The notes: generated by a model not told the origin, from the letters alone. 34,349 bases of DNA from Chitinophagaceae bacterium (GCA_025449645.1 JANWIY010000178.1:1-34349); one strand, 5' to 3'. Shown: positions 1 to 8,785, counted from the first letter of the stretch. Translations and numbers: made by a program.

Positions 1-7
1 CCAACCA

Positions 8-1828
8 ATGGCCTCCAATCAACTCAAGCCAAGCTGGAAAGACCGGCTGAAAGCCCTTCGAAATCTTCCGGCTTTTTTTAAACTGGTTTGGGCTGCCAGT
101 CCCTGGATGACCATTACCAATGCAGGTCTCCGCCTGATGAGATCAGCCATCCCGGTTTCTGTTCTCTATGTCGGCAGGCTCATTATTGACGAAGTCATTT
201 TTCTGAACAAGGGACACGGAAGTGGATCGATGTCGCACTTGTGGAGCTTGATCCTCATCGAATTCGCTCTTGCAATTTTCAATGACGCACTTGGGAGGTG
301 CGTTTCGCTCCTGGATAGTCTGCTTGGCGATCTCTTCGGAAATATCAGTTCCGAACGCATCATGGAACACGCGTCGAAACTGGATCTCGAGCAATTTGAG
401 GATGCGATTTTTTATGATAAGCTTGAAAGAGCCCGGCAGCAGACCACGGGACGAACTGTTTTACTTTCCCAGGTCCTGAGCCAGATACAGGATCTGATAA
501 CTATGGGATTTCTGGCCGCCGGGCTCATTGTTTTTAATCCCTGGCTGATCGCCCTACTGTTCATCAGCATCTTACCTTCATTTATCGGTGAATCATATTT
601 CAATGATCAAACGTATGCATTGAGCCGGCGGCAGACGCCTGAGCGTAGAGAGCTCGACTACCTGCGTTATATCGGCGCCAGCGATGAAACGGCCAAAGAA
701 ATAAAAATTTTCGGCCTTTCGGATTTTATCATTGGCAAGTTCAAAGCATTGGCAGATAAATTTTATCTCAGCAACCGGAAAATTGCCGTTAACCGCTCAC
801 TTTGGGGCACAGGATTTACTTTACTCGGGAGCCTGGGCTACTACAGTGCTTATGTTTATATTATTCTTCAAACCATTCATGGTTCGATCAGCATCGGCCA
901 GCTCACTTTTCTTGCGGGATCTTTTCGCCAGTTAAAATCACTTATGGAATCTGTTCTGACGCGCTTTACCGCCGTATCTCAGGGTGCCATTTATCTTAGT
1001 GATTTTTTTGAATTCTTTGAGATCAGTCCCAGAATAATTTCTGCTGAGTCTGCTCTTCGTTTTCCAAACCCTATCCGGCAGGGTTTTGTTTTTGAGAATG
1101 TAGGTTTTCGTTATCAGAATGCTGAACGCTGGGCCGCCAGAAATTTAAATTTCACCTTAAATGCAGGAGAAAAAATTGCCCTGGTGGGCGAGAATGGAGC
1201 CGGTAAAACGACCCTTGTTAAATTGCTGGCCAGGTTATATGAACCTACCGAAGGAAGGATCCTTTTGGATGGCGTTGATCTTATTGAATATGATCTGAAT
1301 AGTCTTCGCCAAAATATTGGCGTGATTTTTCAGGACTATCTCCGCTACCAGATGCGCGTCTCCGATAATATTGCCGTTGGAAATATCCTGGAGAAAGAGA
1401 ACAGACCGAGGATCGTTTCGGCAGCGGAGCAAAGTCTCGCTGCAGGTTTAGTTGACCGCCTTTCCGCCGGATACGATCAGATGCTGGGCCGGCGTTTTAC
1501 TGAAGGTGTTGAGCTTTCCGGAGGCGAATGGCAAAAAGTCGGACTGGCAAGAGCCTACATGCGGGATGCACAGGTATTGATCCTGGATGAACCAACATCC
1601 GCATTGGACGCACGTGCCGAATTTGAAGTGTTCCAGCGCTTTGCGGCACTTACGAAAGGAAAGACCGCCGTACTGATCTCACACCGGTTTTCTACGGTTC
1701 GGATGGCTGGCCGCATCCTGGTTTTGCAGGAAGGAAAGCTGATTGAATCCGGCACGCATGAAGAACTGATCGCAAAGAAAGGCATGTATTCAGAATTGTT
1801 TAATCTCCAGGCCAAAGGATATCAATAG
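8..1828 (+). CDS. ABC exporter half-transporter (fused membrane and ATPase domains)
   Basis: A 606-residue fused permease-ATPase of the ABC-B exporter type, expected to work as an inner-membrane homodimer; the substrate cannot be read from sequence. The N-terminal ~340 residues hold hydrophobic segments of an ABC transmembrane domain. The nucleotide-binding domain follows, with Walker A GENGAGKTT near residue 393, signature LSGGEWQK near 503, Walker B VLILDEPTSALD near 523 and the switch His in LISHRFSTV near 558. All ATPase motifs are intact. The ATG at position 8 is the first possible start and gives a normal length, but sequence upstream of the window is not visible. The stop is followed two bases later by a repeat-built inverted repeat. 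No accessory or outer-membrane gene adjoins it on this strand, so lipid, peptide and drug export are all open. Confidence 0.9.
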   Translation: MASNQLKPSWKDRLKALRNLPAFFKLVWAASPWMTITNAGLRLMRSAIPVSVLYVGRLIIDEVIFLNKGHGSGSMSHLWSLILIEFALAIFNDALGRCVSLLDSLLGDLFGNISSERIMEHASKLDLEQFEDAIFYDKLERARQQTTGRTVLLSQVLSQIQDLITMGFLAAGLIVFNPWLIALLFISILPSFIGESYFNDQTYALSRRQTPERRELDYLRYIGASDETAKEIKIFGLSDFIIGKFKALADKFYLSNRKIAVNRSLWGTGFTLLGSLGYYSAYVYIILQTIHGSISIGQLTFLAGSFRQLKSLMESVLTRFTAVSQGAIYLSDFFEFFEISPRIISAESALRFPNPIRQGFVFENVGFRYQNAERWAARNLNFTLNAGEKIALVGENGAGKTTLVKLLARLYEPTEGRILLDGVDLIEYDLNSLRQNIGVIFQDYLRYQMRVSDNIAVGNILEKENRPRIVSAAEQSLAAGLVDRLSAGYDQMLGRRFTEGVELSGGEWQKVGLARAYMRDAQVLILDEPTSALDARAEFEVFQRFAALTKGKTAVLISHRFSTVRMAGRILVLQEGKLIESGTHEELIAKKGMYSELFNLQAKGYQ

Positions 1829-1830
1829 TT

Positions 1831-1905
1831 AATTTGAAAATTTGAAAATGTGTAAATAGGTAAATGCCTTTGGTGGATACGGTTTCATTTTCAAATTATC
1901 AAATT
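1831..1905. repeat. Inverted repeat built from AATTTGAA-type octamers
   Basis: The left arm 1831-1850 reads AATTTGAAAATTTGAAAATG, a period-8 tandem. The right arm 1886-1905 is its reverse complement with one mismatch in 20, and the spacer is 35 bases. It starts two bases after the exporter stop codon and ends 14 bases before the next ATG. In RNA it would form a long A/U-rich hairpin. It has no GC-rich stem with a following T run, so a classical intrinsic terminator is not obvious. Confidence 0.8.
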
Positions 1906-1919
1906 TTCATAAATAGACG

Positions 1920-2279
1920 ATGAGTGGAAAACTGCAATACTGTCCCAGATGCAAAAAAGCCTTCAGCTGTAATAAAGAAAATATTTCTGCATGCGACTGC
2001 ATGCAGATCTCACTCAGCAATGCGGCCAAAACATATCTTGCGAGCACCTTTTATGGATGTCTCTGTAATGATTGCCTGGTGGCCATTGAACTGCTTATTG
2101 CCCGGGAAAAAGAATGCCCTTTTCCAGGGCTCGGGGGAGAACTCACGGAAGGCGTTCATTATTATATAGAAGATGGATATCGCGTGTTCACTGAATTTTA
2201 CCATATCTCCCGCGGATATTGCTGCCGCAGTGGTTGCAGACACTGTGCCTATGGGTTTAAGAGGAGGTATGCGGAGTGA
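1920..2279 (+). CDS. Cys-rich CWC / DUF5522 protein
   Basis: A 119-residue soluble protein with 13 cysteines. The N-terminal half (C8, C11, C17, C25, C27, C47, C49, C52) fits the cysteine-rich CWC family. The C-terminal part, from about residue 76 (TEGVHYYIEDGYRVFTEFYH, then RGYCCRSGCRHCAYGFK), fits DUF5522. Both families are small, of unknown function and common in Bacteroidota; the Cys pattern suggests zinc or iron-sulfur binding, which is inference. The start is ATG 1920, and the coding region begins just beyond the upstream inverted repeat, so it may be transcribed with the exporter or separately. It converges on the CDGSH gene. Here both domains are in one chain. I would not assign a reaction. 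Confidence 0.85.
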   Translation: MSGKLQYCPRCKKAFSCNKENISACDCMQISLSNAAKTYLASTFYGCLCNDCLVAIELLIAREKECPFPGLGGELTEGVHYYIEDGYRVFTEFYHISRGYCCRSGCRHCAYGFKRRYAE

Positions 2280-2280
2280 A

Positions 2281-2315
2281 TGGACAATGGACAGCTGATA
2301 GTGGACAATGCGAAT
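2281..2315 (+). repeat. Degenerate heptamer array after a stop codon
   Basis: Successive seven-base units TGGACAA, TGGACAG, CTGATAG, TGGACAA and TGCGAAT begin one base after the stop codon (2277-2279) of the Cys-rich protein. Three units agree at six or seven of seven bases and the others are decayed. No inverted partner is seen before the convergent CDGSH gene ends at 2352. Confidence 0.55.
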
Positions 2316-2351
2316 GTATGGGGAATGCTTTAACACGCCAGTGACCAATTT

Positions 2352-2573
2352 TTAATTTTTAACCGGCAAATCAAACGCGACCGCCTCGTGTTCAAAATGC
2401 CCTTTATGAGATCCGTCGCAAAAGGGTTTGTTCTGGGATAACCCGCAGCGGCAGATAGAAATAATTTCGCGGCCTTCGATTCCGTAAGGTGCCCCCGTTA
2501 TATCTACAATTTCAAAATCGCCCTGTATTTTTAAAGATCCGTTGCTTTTTACTGTGATGATTGTGCTGGCCAT
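2352..2573 (-). CDS. CDGSH iron-sulfur domain protein
   Basis: A 73-residue protein with one complete CDGSH motif, CRCGLSQNKPFCDGSH, giving cluster ligands C41, C43, C52 and H56. Families with this motif bind a [2Fe-2S] cluster with three Cys and one His and act in redox or iron-sulfur handling. There is no signal peptide or membrane segment, so it is probably cytoplasmic. I chose the ATG at 2573 (MASTIITVKS) because the open frame upstream would run into the adaptor gene and adds a sequence unlike the family; the chosen start gives a typical single-motif length. It lies 85 bases downstream of the efflux adaptor on the same strand and could be read through from that operon. No strong ribosome-binding site is visible. 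Confidence 0.88.
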   Translation of the reverse strand: MASTIITVKSNGSLKIQGDFEIVDITGAPYGIEGREIISICRCGLSQNKPFCDGSHKGHFEHEAVAFDLPVKN

Positions 2574-2658
2574 AATGCTTTGCAGATTTATAATGAATTT
2601 AGACAAGGTTCTTGATTTGCCTTGCCTTCTTTTTTCGGTAAAGCCATTGAATGATTCT

Positions 2659-3741
2659 TTATTCGCCGACGGTATCGCCGTCCCGGATTTCATCAGACGG
2701 ATTTGTGATGATCTGATTCCCGGCTTTTAATTTCCCGTAAACTTCAACTTTACCTCCGGCTTTATTGCCAGTTGTTACGTCAACGCTGAATGCTTTTTGA
2801 TTTCGAACAGCCACCACATATTTTCTTTCTGTTGTTATGAGAACGGCTGTCTCAGGCACCATGAATGCGTCTGGATTTCCTTTTGAATAAACCAGTACAT
2901 CAGCATACATTCCAGGAGAAAGAAGATCATTATTATTCTTTACATCTATTTCCATTCTTTCGGAACGAAACTGCGTGTTTACATTCATGGATTGTCTGCT
3001 GATGAATCCGGTCATTTTTTTCTCTGGCAATGCACTGGTGTAAAATGAAATGCTGTCCTTGTCTTTCAGGTTCACTGCAATATTTTCCGGCACGTCCACC
3101 TGAAGACGCAAATGGGAAACCTGTTTTAATTCCAGCATGGGCTTGTCTCTTGAAGTGGCGCTGATCAGAGCACCCGGGTGCACGTTGCGATCCGTAATAA
3201 CCCCGTCAAACGGAGCCGTCACCCTGAGGTAGGTCTGCATGGTTTCCTGCATCTGCCAATTACTTTTTTCTGCGTTGCTGAGCGCGCTGTCGGCCTGCAT
3301 TTTCGATTTCAGCGTTGATAAATCCAGGGGAGATATGGCTCCTGCTGTGCTGGACGCTTCCAACAAACGAAGGTAATGCTCCTTATCAATTGAAAAATCC
3401 GCCAGACTGCGGGCATATTTTTCCCGGGCTTCCAGACTGGCCTGCACCAATTCAGGTGCTTCGAGTTCCATGAGCAACTGACCTTTTACCACCCTGGATC
3501 CGATATCTACCAATACCGACTTTACGTAACCATTCACTTTTGGATAAATACTCACTTCTTCGTAGGCTGCGAGCTGGCCGGGCAATTTAATTTCCGAAGC
3601 CACGCCAGCTTTTTCAACAGTCGCCAATTGGTAGTGTACGGTTGCTTTTTTTTTCTCCGGCCTTTTATCTTCCGCCCTGTCCGATGAGCAGGCAGCAAAA
3701 AGAAAAAGCACAGGGATAAATAAAAAATAATACTTCATCAT
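2659..3741 (-). CDS. RND efflux periplasmic adaptor (HlyD/MFP lipoprotein)
   Basis: A 360-residue membrane-fusion protein linking the RND permease to the outer-membrane factor. It opens with a lipoprotein signal (MMKYYFLFIPVLFLFAAC) in which C18 is the predicted lipidated Cys. The order expected for the family follows: a barrel-sandwich half around residues 50-85 (YPKVNGYVKSVLVDIGSRV), an alpha-hairpin around 90-175, the second lipoyl half (LRVTAPFDGVITDRNVHPGA), then beta-barrel and membrane-proximal domains. It starts eight bases after the permease gene, so the two are co-transcribed. MM at the start leaves 3741 and 3738 both possible. Substrate class is not evident: it lacks the His/Met-rich segments of typical copper or silver adaptors. 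Confidence 0.93.
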   Translation of the reverse strand: MMKYYFLFIPVLFLFAACSSDRAEDKRPEKKKATVHYQLATVEKAGVASEIKLPGQLAAYEEVSIYPKVNGYVKSVLVDIGSRVVKGQLLMELEAPELVQASLEAREKYARSLADFSIDKEHYLRLLEASSTAGAISPLDLSTLKSKMQADSALSNAEKSNWQMQETMQTYLRVTAPFDGVITDRNVHPGALISATSRDKPMLELKQVSHLRLQVDVPENIAVNLKDKDSISFYTSALPEKKMTGFISRQSMNVNTQFRSERMEIDVKNNNDLLSPGMYADVLVYSKGNPDAFMVPETAVLITTERKYVVAVRNQKAFSVDVTTGNKAGGKVEVYGKLKAGNQIITNPSDEIRDGDTVGE

Positions 3742-3749
3742 GCATTTAT

Positions 3750-6700
3750 TTAATGATTTGAATCTTCGGGTAATAAGGACACGGACCGGTAAGATGCATT
3801 TTGTCTAACCCAACCGTAAACCAGGGGCACGATAAATAATGCTGCAAATGTAGATGCCGCAAGTCCGCCGATGACAGCAGCACCCAGGGGTGCAGACTGA
3901 TCTCCGGCATCGCCTATGCCAAAGGCCATTGGGATCATTCCTGCAATCATTGCCATGCTTGTCATTAATATAGGACGCAACCGTATGCCCGCACTTACCC
4001 ACGCTGCTTTAAACGGGTCCTTATAATCCAGCCGCAAAGATTCTGCATTGGTTACAATCAGAATAGCGTTCGCAACAGAGACACCGGTCGACATGATAAT
4101 GCCCATATAGGATTGCAGATTAAGGGTTGAACCGGTTGCAAGCAGCATGAGGATGGCACCCAATAGAACCGCAGGTACGGTTGCCAGAACGGAAATCGCT
4201 AATCCAAAAGACTGATAGTTAGCCGCCAGTAGCAGCAGAATAACGACAATGGCAACCAGTAAACCAGTTTGAAGGGAATCCAGTGTTTCGGTCAATAGGG
4301 ATGACATGCCACGCACTTCGGTAACCATGCCCGGGGGTGGCGTTCCCAAATCCTGGACGGCTTTTTGTACGGCGACCGTCGCACTGCCCAGGTCCTTATG
4401 GTTGATATTGGCGCTTACGGTCAGGAACCGGCGGGGGCCGGAACGGTCATACTCACCCGGCAGTGTGTCCATGCTGAATTGCGCTACGTCAGATAGAACA
4501 GGCCTGTCCTCACCTTTTACCAGGGGAATCGATTTCAATTGTTCAACGGAATTCATCAGGTATTCCGGTACTTGCACCTGTACCTGGTAGGTATAAGCAA
4601 CTTTCGTATCTAACCATTGCACTTTTTCTGTAAAACGGCTGGAAGATGTTGCATCAGTTATGCTTCTGGCCACCTCATTCAGGTCCAGACCCATTTGGGC
4701 AAGGCGGTAGCGGTCAAGATGCATACTGATGGTCGGAAAGTGAAGGGGCTGCACTATTTGTACATCCCGCAGGTAAGGGATTTCCTTGAGAAGATTGACA
4801 AGCTTTTGAGAATAATCTTTTATATTTTCGAAATTTTTTCCTGCAATACGAACTTCGATGGGTGTTTCTGCCCCCTGGGCCATGATCTTTTCTGTGAGCT
4901 CAATCGGCTCAAAAGAACTGCTTACACCTGGATATCCAGCGTAGATATTTTCTCTCAGCCTGTCTTTTAGCTTGTCCAGATTTACTTTGTATCCTCTGTC
5001 AAGTTCGAGCTCCATAAGCGCCTCGTTGGTACCACTATTAAAAATATAGAGATTGCTGGTTCCGTAACTGCTGGGTACAAGCCCGACATAAGCCGAACTG
5101 ATGGCAACGTGCCCGTTTACAGTGGAATCAATAATATTCAATATGCCTTTTACTGTTCTTTCGGTTTTCTCGAGGCGTGTTCCCTCCGGTTCTTTAATGC
5201 GGATCTCCAATTCACCGGCATTGCTTTTGGGGAGCAGATCCTTTCCGATGAACATGAAACAAAGGCCCGCACCTGTGAGGGAAAGAAGAACGTAGACGGA
5301 CACGATGAGTTTTCGCCGCGGCATCCATTTCTCCAATCTTCCCGTGAGCATAATTTTCACTCTTTGAAAAAATCCATTTTCCGAAGTATGTCTTTTATCC
5401 TCTTTCGTATGATTCTTCACTTCTTTGATCTCGCGATCATCCAAAGCCAGGCCTGCATGCGCATGGTATTGACCATGTCTGTAACGGAACATATCTTCTT
5501 TCAGAAGCCAATTCGAAATGACCGGCACCAGGGTTTGGGCGGCTATAAAAGAAAATATCATGGCAAAACCGATCGATAAGGACAATGGAAGAAACATCGC
5601 TTTGGGCACACCGGTCATCACAAATGAGGGCGCAAAAACCGCCAGGATACAGATCAGGATGAGCAGGAGAGGAAAAGAAATTTCCTGACAGGCATCCAGG
5701 ATGGCTTGTCGTTTCGGTTTCCCCATTTCCAGATGCTGATGAATATTTTCAATGGTGACCGTAGCCTGATCCACCAGTACACCGATAGCCAGTGCCAGGC
5801 CGCTCAGGGTCATGATATTGATGGTTTGTCCGAACAGGTTCAGGAACAAAACACTGCTTAATATTGCTACAGGAATCGTTATGATTACGACCAGGCTGCT
5901 GCGCCAGTCCCGCAAAAACAAAAGCACCATCAGTCCGGTGAGGATTGCACCCAGGATACCTTCAGTCATCAGGCTTTTTACAGCGTCGATCACAAAAACG
6001 GATTGGTCAAATTCATAGCTCAACTGTACATCATCCGGCATCAGATTTTTCATCTCCGGCAATTTCGCCTTCAGATTTTGCACAACATCCCAGGTGGATG
6101 CTTCGGCCGTTTTCACAACCGGAATATAAACCGAACGTTTTCCATTGATCAATGCGTAGTCAACCGTAACATCTGAAGCGTCAGCTACCGTGGCAACATC
6201 ATGAATGAATACGGTGGAAGCTCCCTTGGTAACCAGCGGGATGTCTTCAAATTCCTGCACATGATCTTCCAGGGAGTTTACAGTGGTTACATACATCATG
6301 CTGTCGATTCGAAGGTTTCCTGCCGGAGTCATCGCATTATTATTTGCAATGGCTTCTACCACCTGGTCGGGCGAAATATTAAAGCGGCGCAATTTTTCCG
6401 GATCAATGTTTATGACAATGGATCTGGAATTGGCTCCGAACGCCGGAGGTGCAGATAGACCGGCCACAGAGGCAAACATAGGCCGGATGCGGGTTGCCAC
6501 CAGGTCATAAATTTCTTTCAGGGATTTGATTTTGCTGCTGAACACAAGCTGCCCTACGGGAAGAGAAGATGCATCAAACCGGATCACCTGGGGAGGGAGG
6601 GCACCGGGCGGAAAAAATTTAGCGGCCCGGTTCACTTGCAGGCCCAACTGTGCTGAAGCTTCCGCCATATTGGTATTTTCATAAAAGGAAAGTTTGATGA

Positions 6701-6962
6701 GTGTAAGGCCCTGGATGTTCTTGCTCTCAATGTTTTTTATCCCGTTTACATAAAGGAACTGATCCATCATGCGGGTCGAAAAAAAACCTTCCATCTGCTC
6801 GGGCGACATGCCGCCGTAGGATTCGATTACATAAATTGTGGGCAGGTTCAGGTTTGGAAAAATATCGATGGGAATTTTACGTATCGCTTCTATGGAGAAC
6901 AATAACAATCCCATGAATAATACGAGAACCGTGATTGGTCTTTTTAAAGCTGCTTTTACCAT
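3750..6962 (-). CDS. RND-type efflux permease
   Basis: A 1070-residue inner-membrane permease with two repeats of one TM helix, a periplasmic porter domain and five TM helices, the usual RND size. The N-terminus (MVKAALKRPITVLVLF) and GVLVDQATVTIENIH in TM4 are diagnostic. The TM4 pair that is Asp-Asp in AcrB (D407/D408) is D398-Q399 here, and the TM10 Lys (K940 in AcrB) is A964 in GVSVANAILIV, so the proton pathway differs from classical drug pumps. The loop between the halves contains a basic, His-containing stretch (RYRHGQYHAHAG, then KNHTKEDKRH). It starts five bases after the TolC-like gene and is followed by the adaptor, giving a complete tripartite pump. Substrate is unknown. Confidence 0.95.
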   Translation of the reverse strand: MVKAALKRPITVLVLFMGLLLFSIEAIRKIPIDIFPNLNLPTIYVIESYGGMSPEQMEGFFSTRMMDQFLYVNGIKNIESKNIQGLTLIKLSFYENTNMAEASAQLGLQVNRAAKFFPPGALPPQVIRFDASSLPVGQLVFSSKIKSLKEIYDLVATRIRPMFASVAGLSAPPAFGANSRSIVINIDPEKLRRFNISPDQVVEAIANNNAMTPAGNLRIDSMMYVTTVNSLEDHVQEFEDIPLVTKGASTVFIHDVATVADASDVTVDYALINGKRSVYIPVVKTAEASTWDVVQNLKAKLPEMKNLMPDDVQLSYEFDQSVFVIDAVKSLMTEGILGAILTGLMVLLFLRDWRSSLVVIITIPVAILSSVLFLNLFGQTINIMTLSGLALAIGVLVDQATVTIENIHQHLEMGKPKRQAILDACQEISFPLLLILICILAVFAPSFVMTGVPKAMFLPLSLSIGFAMIFSFIAAQTLVPVISNWLLKEDMFRYRHGQYHAHAGLALDDREIKEVKNHTKEDKRHTSENGFFQRVKIMLTGRLEKWMPRRKLIVSVYVLLSLTGAGLCFMFIGKDLLPKSNAGELEIRIKEPEGTRLEKTERTVKGILNIIDSTVNGHVAISSAYVGLVPSSYGTSNLYIFNSGTNEALMELELDRGYKVNLDKLKDRLRENIYAGYPGVSSSFEPIELTEKIMAQGAETPIEVRIAGKNFENIKDYSQKLVNLLKEIPYLRDVQIVQPLHFPTISMHLDRYRLAQMGLDLNEVARSITDATSSSRFTEKVQWLDTKVAYTYQVQVQVPEYLMNSVEQLKSIPLVKGEDRPVLSDVAQFSMDTLPGEYDRSGPRRFLTVSANINHKDLGSATVAVQKAVQDLGTPPPGMVTEVRGMSSLLTETLDSLQTGLLVAIVVILLLLAANYQSFGLAISVLATVPAVLLGAILMLLATGSTLNLQSYMGIIMSTGVSVANAILIVTNAESLRLDYKDPFKAAWVSAGIRLRPILMTSMAMIAGMIPMAFGIGDAGDQSAPLGAAVIGGLAASTFAALFIVPLVYGWVRQNASYRSVSLLPEDSNH

Positions 6963-6967
6963 TACGG

Positions 6968-8362
6968 TTATTTTATTGATTTGATGAAATTGTCAACACT
7001 TCCGGTTGCTGAAGCCTTATCCAGTTGAGCCAGGTACCAGTCGGCCAGCGTTTCAATAAAGTCATTTTGTGACCGGTCCAAAACAAAAGCGGCGTTTGTC
7101 AGGTCAACCAGGTTTATGATGCCTGCCTTATACTGGGCCAGCTCCTGGGCATATACGTCCTGGGCAGCCGACAGCTGAACCGGTAATTCCAATAAATTGG
7201 TTTCAGCAGTTTGAATGGCACTTGTCGCCTGCAGATATCCCGAATGCAGGGCCAGCTTTTCCTGCTGCAGGGCCAGTTCGCTGGCTCTTGTTTCAAATTG
7301 GTATACCCTCAGCCTGTCACGCTTGTGAATTCCGTTAAATAAATCATATTGAAAAGAAACTCCCGTCAGGTAGTTCAATCTTTGATAGCCCAAACCCTGC
7401 GATAATGAATTGTACTGATCATTGTAGGCTATACTTGATCCTCTCGCCCAGCCGGAACCGGTCAACATGATCCTGGGCAGATAACTTTTGCTGATCAGCT
7501 GCTCTTGCGCCAGGAATGTATTCTTCTGACTTTCGTAATAATCCAGGAAAGGGTTATGGGTACTATCGGCCTGCTGATTGGCAATGCTGGATTGAATTTT
7601 AATATAGGTATTCGTGGCCGTATCAATCTGCAGGTTGGGTACGGGAATGCCAGTTAAAAAGGAAATTTGTTCTTTTAACTGAAAAATTTCTCCCTGCGTT
7701 TGATTATACGTGATCCGGCTTTTTGACAATTCTGCCTTTGCCAGGGAAGAGTCTGAGCCTGGTTTTATGCCCGATAGTGTCAGTGCTCTAATCACCAAAA
7801 AAATGTTTTCATAACGATCCACATTTTGTTTATTCACAACCAGCCGGAACTGATTTTTAAGAAGATTGAAATACAGTTGGGCAGCCTGGATTTTTAAAAT
7901 GTAGAGTTCCTTTTCCCGGTCGGCCTGCGAAAGGTTAACATAGGACCTTGCATTTTCGATGAAGGCATGCCGGTACCCGAAATCGACCAGGTCGTATTGT
8001 GCAGATAAGACGGCGATATTGCCGGTGGAGGACTGGCCGTCATTCTGTTTCCGAACGCCTGCAGAAGTGGAAGGAATGATTCCGAAAGTATTGTAACTGC
8101 CCGGAAGCGAATTGTCCGTTCCAAGACCGATCTGCTCATTTGCTCTCAGGGAAGGCAAAAATAAATGCTGTGCATCCGTGACGGCCGCCTCGGCACTGTT
8201 CACCAGCGCCTGCTTTTGTAATAATTGGGGATAGTAGAGTTGCGCGCTGTCCACCAAATCCTGTAAGGAATAATTCGGTTGTTGGGCAAAAAGGGAAAAC
8301 AGGGGGATGAATAATAAAAACCCTGTTAATGCAGGGATCTTCCTGTCATATTCAGTAACCAT
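6968..8362 (-). CDS. TolC-family outer-membrane efflux protein
   Basis: A 464-residue outer-membrane factor forming the exit duct of the pump. A signal peptide is visible (hydrophobic residues ~11-26, ending SLFAQ) and two OEP repeats follow. The first begins at YSLQDLVDSAQLYYPQLLQKQALVNSAEAAV, typical of the family, and the second half contains LAQEQLISKSYLPRIMLTGSGW and long helical stretches. It comes first of the three pump genes, five bases before the permease. Gene order outer factor–permease–adaptor is common among Bacteroidota efflux operons. The chosen ATG at 8362 precedes the signal peptide directly. The only doubt is how much of MVTEYDRK belongs to the signal. Confidence 0.93.
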   Translation of the reverse strand: MVTEYDRKIPALTGFLLFIPLFSLFAQQPNYSLQDLVDSAQLYYPQLLQKQALVNSAEAAVTDAQHLFLPSLRANEQIGLGTDNSLPGSYNTFGIIPSTSAGVRKQNDGQSSTGNIAVLSAQYDLVDFGYRHAFIENARSYVNLSQADREKELYILKIQAAQLYFNLLKNQFRLVVNKQNVDRYENIFLVIRALTLSGIKPGSDSSLAKAELSKSRITYNQTQGEIFQLKEQISFLTGIPVPNLQIDTATNTYIKIQSSIANQQADSTHNPFLDYYESQKNTFLAQEQLISKSYLPRIMLTGSGWARGSSIAYNDQYNSLSQGLGYQRLNYLTGVSFQYDLFNGIHKRDRLRVYQFETRASELALQQEKLALHSGYLQATSAIQTAETNLLELPVQLSAAQDVYAQELAQYKAGIINLVDLTNAAFVLDRSQNDFIETLADWYLAQLDKASATGSVDNFIKSIK

Positions 8363-8395
8363 AAAAATCTAAAATGAATGGATGAATGATGATTG

Positions 8396-8785
8396 CTAAG
8401 AAAAAATATTATTATGTGGTGGCCCCCGGAGCGTCATTGCTATTAAAAAAGGAAAAGAAATAAAATGAACGGCGTAGGTGGGAAGATTGGGACAGACTTT
8501 ATATTCAACCGGAGGCTGGAGCATCCATTTATTGAGGGAAGGCAGAATTTCCGGCTGAAAATGCTTGTTTAATCGAAAACCTGTTTGATGCTGATTCGGT
8601 TTGTTGTGATGCTTTTCCGGGCGCTTATTGGATGCAGATTTAATGTTAAAGGAATAATTATTCTGCACACCGGAGTTTCCGGAAATACCAGAATTGAAAA
8701 ACAATTGTACGACGAGGAAAAAAGGACAAAAGGCTACCAAAATGGCCCTGGAAAGAAAATAATATGAAGGTTTGGGGTTAAGCAC
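8396..8785 (-). CDS. Small membrane/periplasmic protein at head of efflux operon
   Basis: A 129-residue reading frame with one hydrophobic N-terminal segment (AILVAFCPFFLVVQLFF), then a polar Asn/His/Lys-rich stretch (KRPEKHHNKPNQHQTG) and a C-terminus ending TLRGPPHNNIFS. This suggests a signal or anchor followed by a small periplasmic domain. It lies 33 bases before the TolC-like gene on the same strand. Short secreted proteins with poor conservation often precede RND efflux genes in Bacteroidota, which supports a real gene. The only start at this end is GTG 8785; no ATG occurs before the hydrophobic segment. I recognise no family and assign no function. It may be co-transcribed with the pump. 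Confidence 0.5.
   Translation of the reverse strand: MLNPKPSYYFLSRAILVAFCPFFLVVQLFFNSGISGNSGVQNNYSFNIKSASNKRPEKHHNKPNQHQTGFRLNKHFQPEILPSLNKWMLQPPVEYKVCPNLPTYAVHFISFPFLIAMTLRGPPHNNIFS

Noticed and set aside
2574..2693. N-terminal extension of the CDGSH protein
   Set aside because: It would overlap the adaptor gene by 35 bases and adds 40 residues unlike the family; ATG 2573 gives a normal length.
5109..5579. 156-residue open frame on the plus strand
   Set aside because: It is antisense to the RND permease and its translation has no coherent domain.
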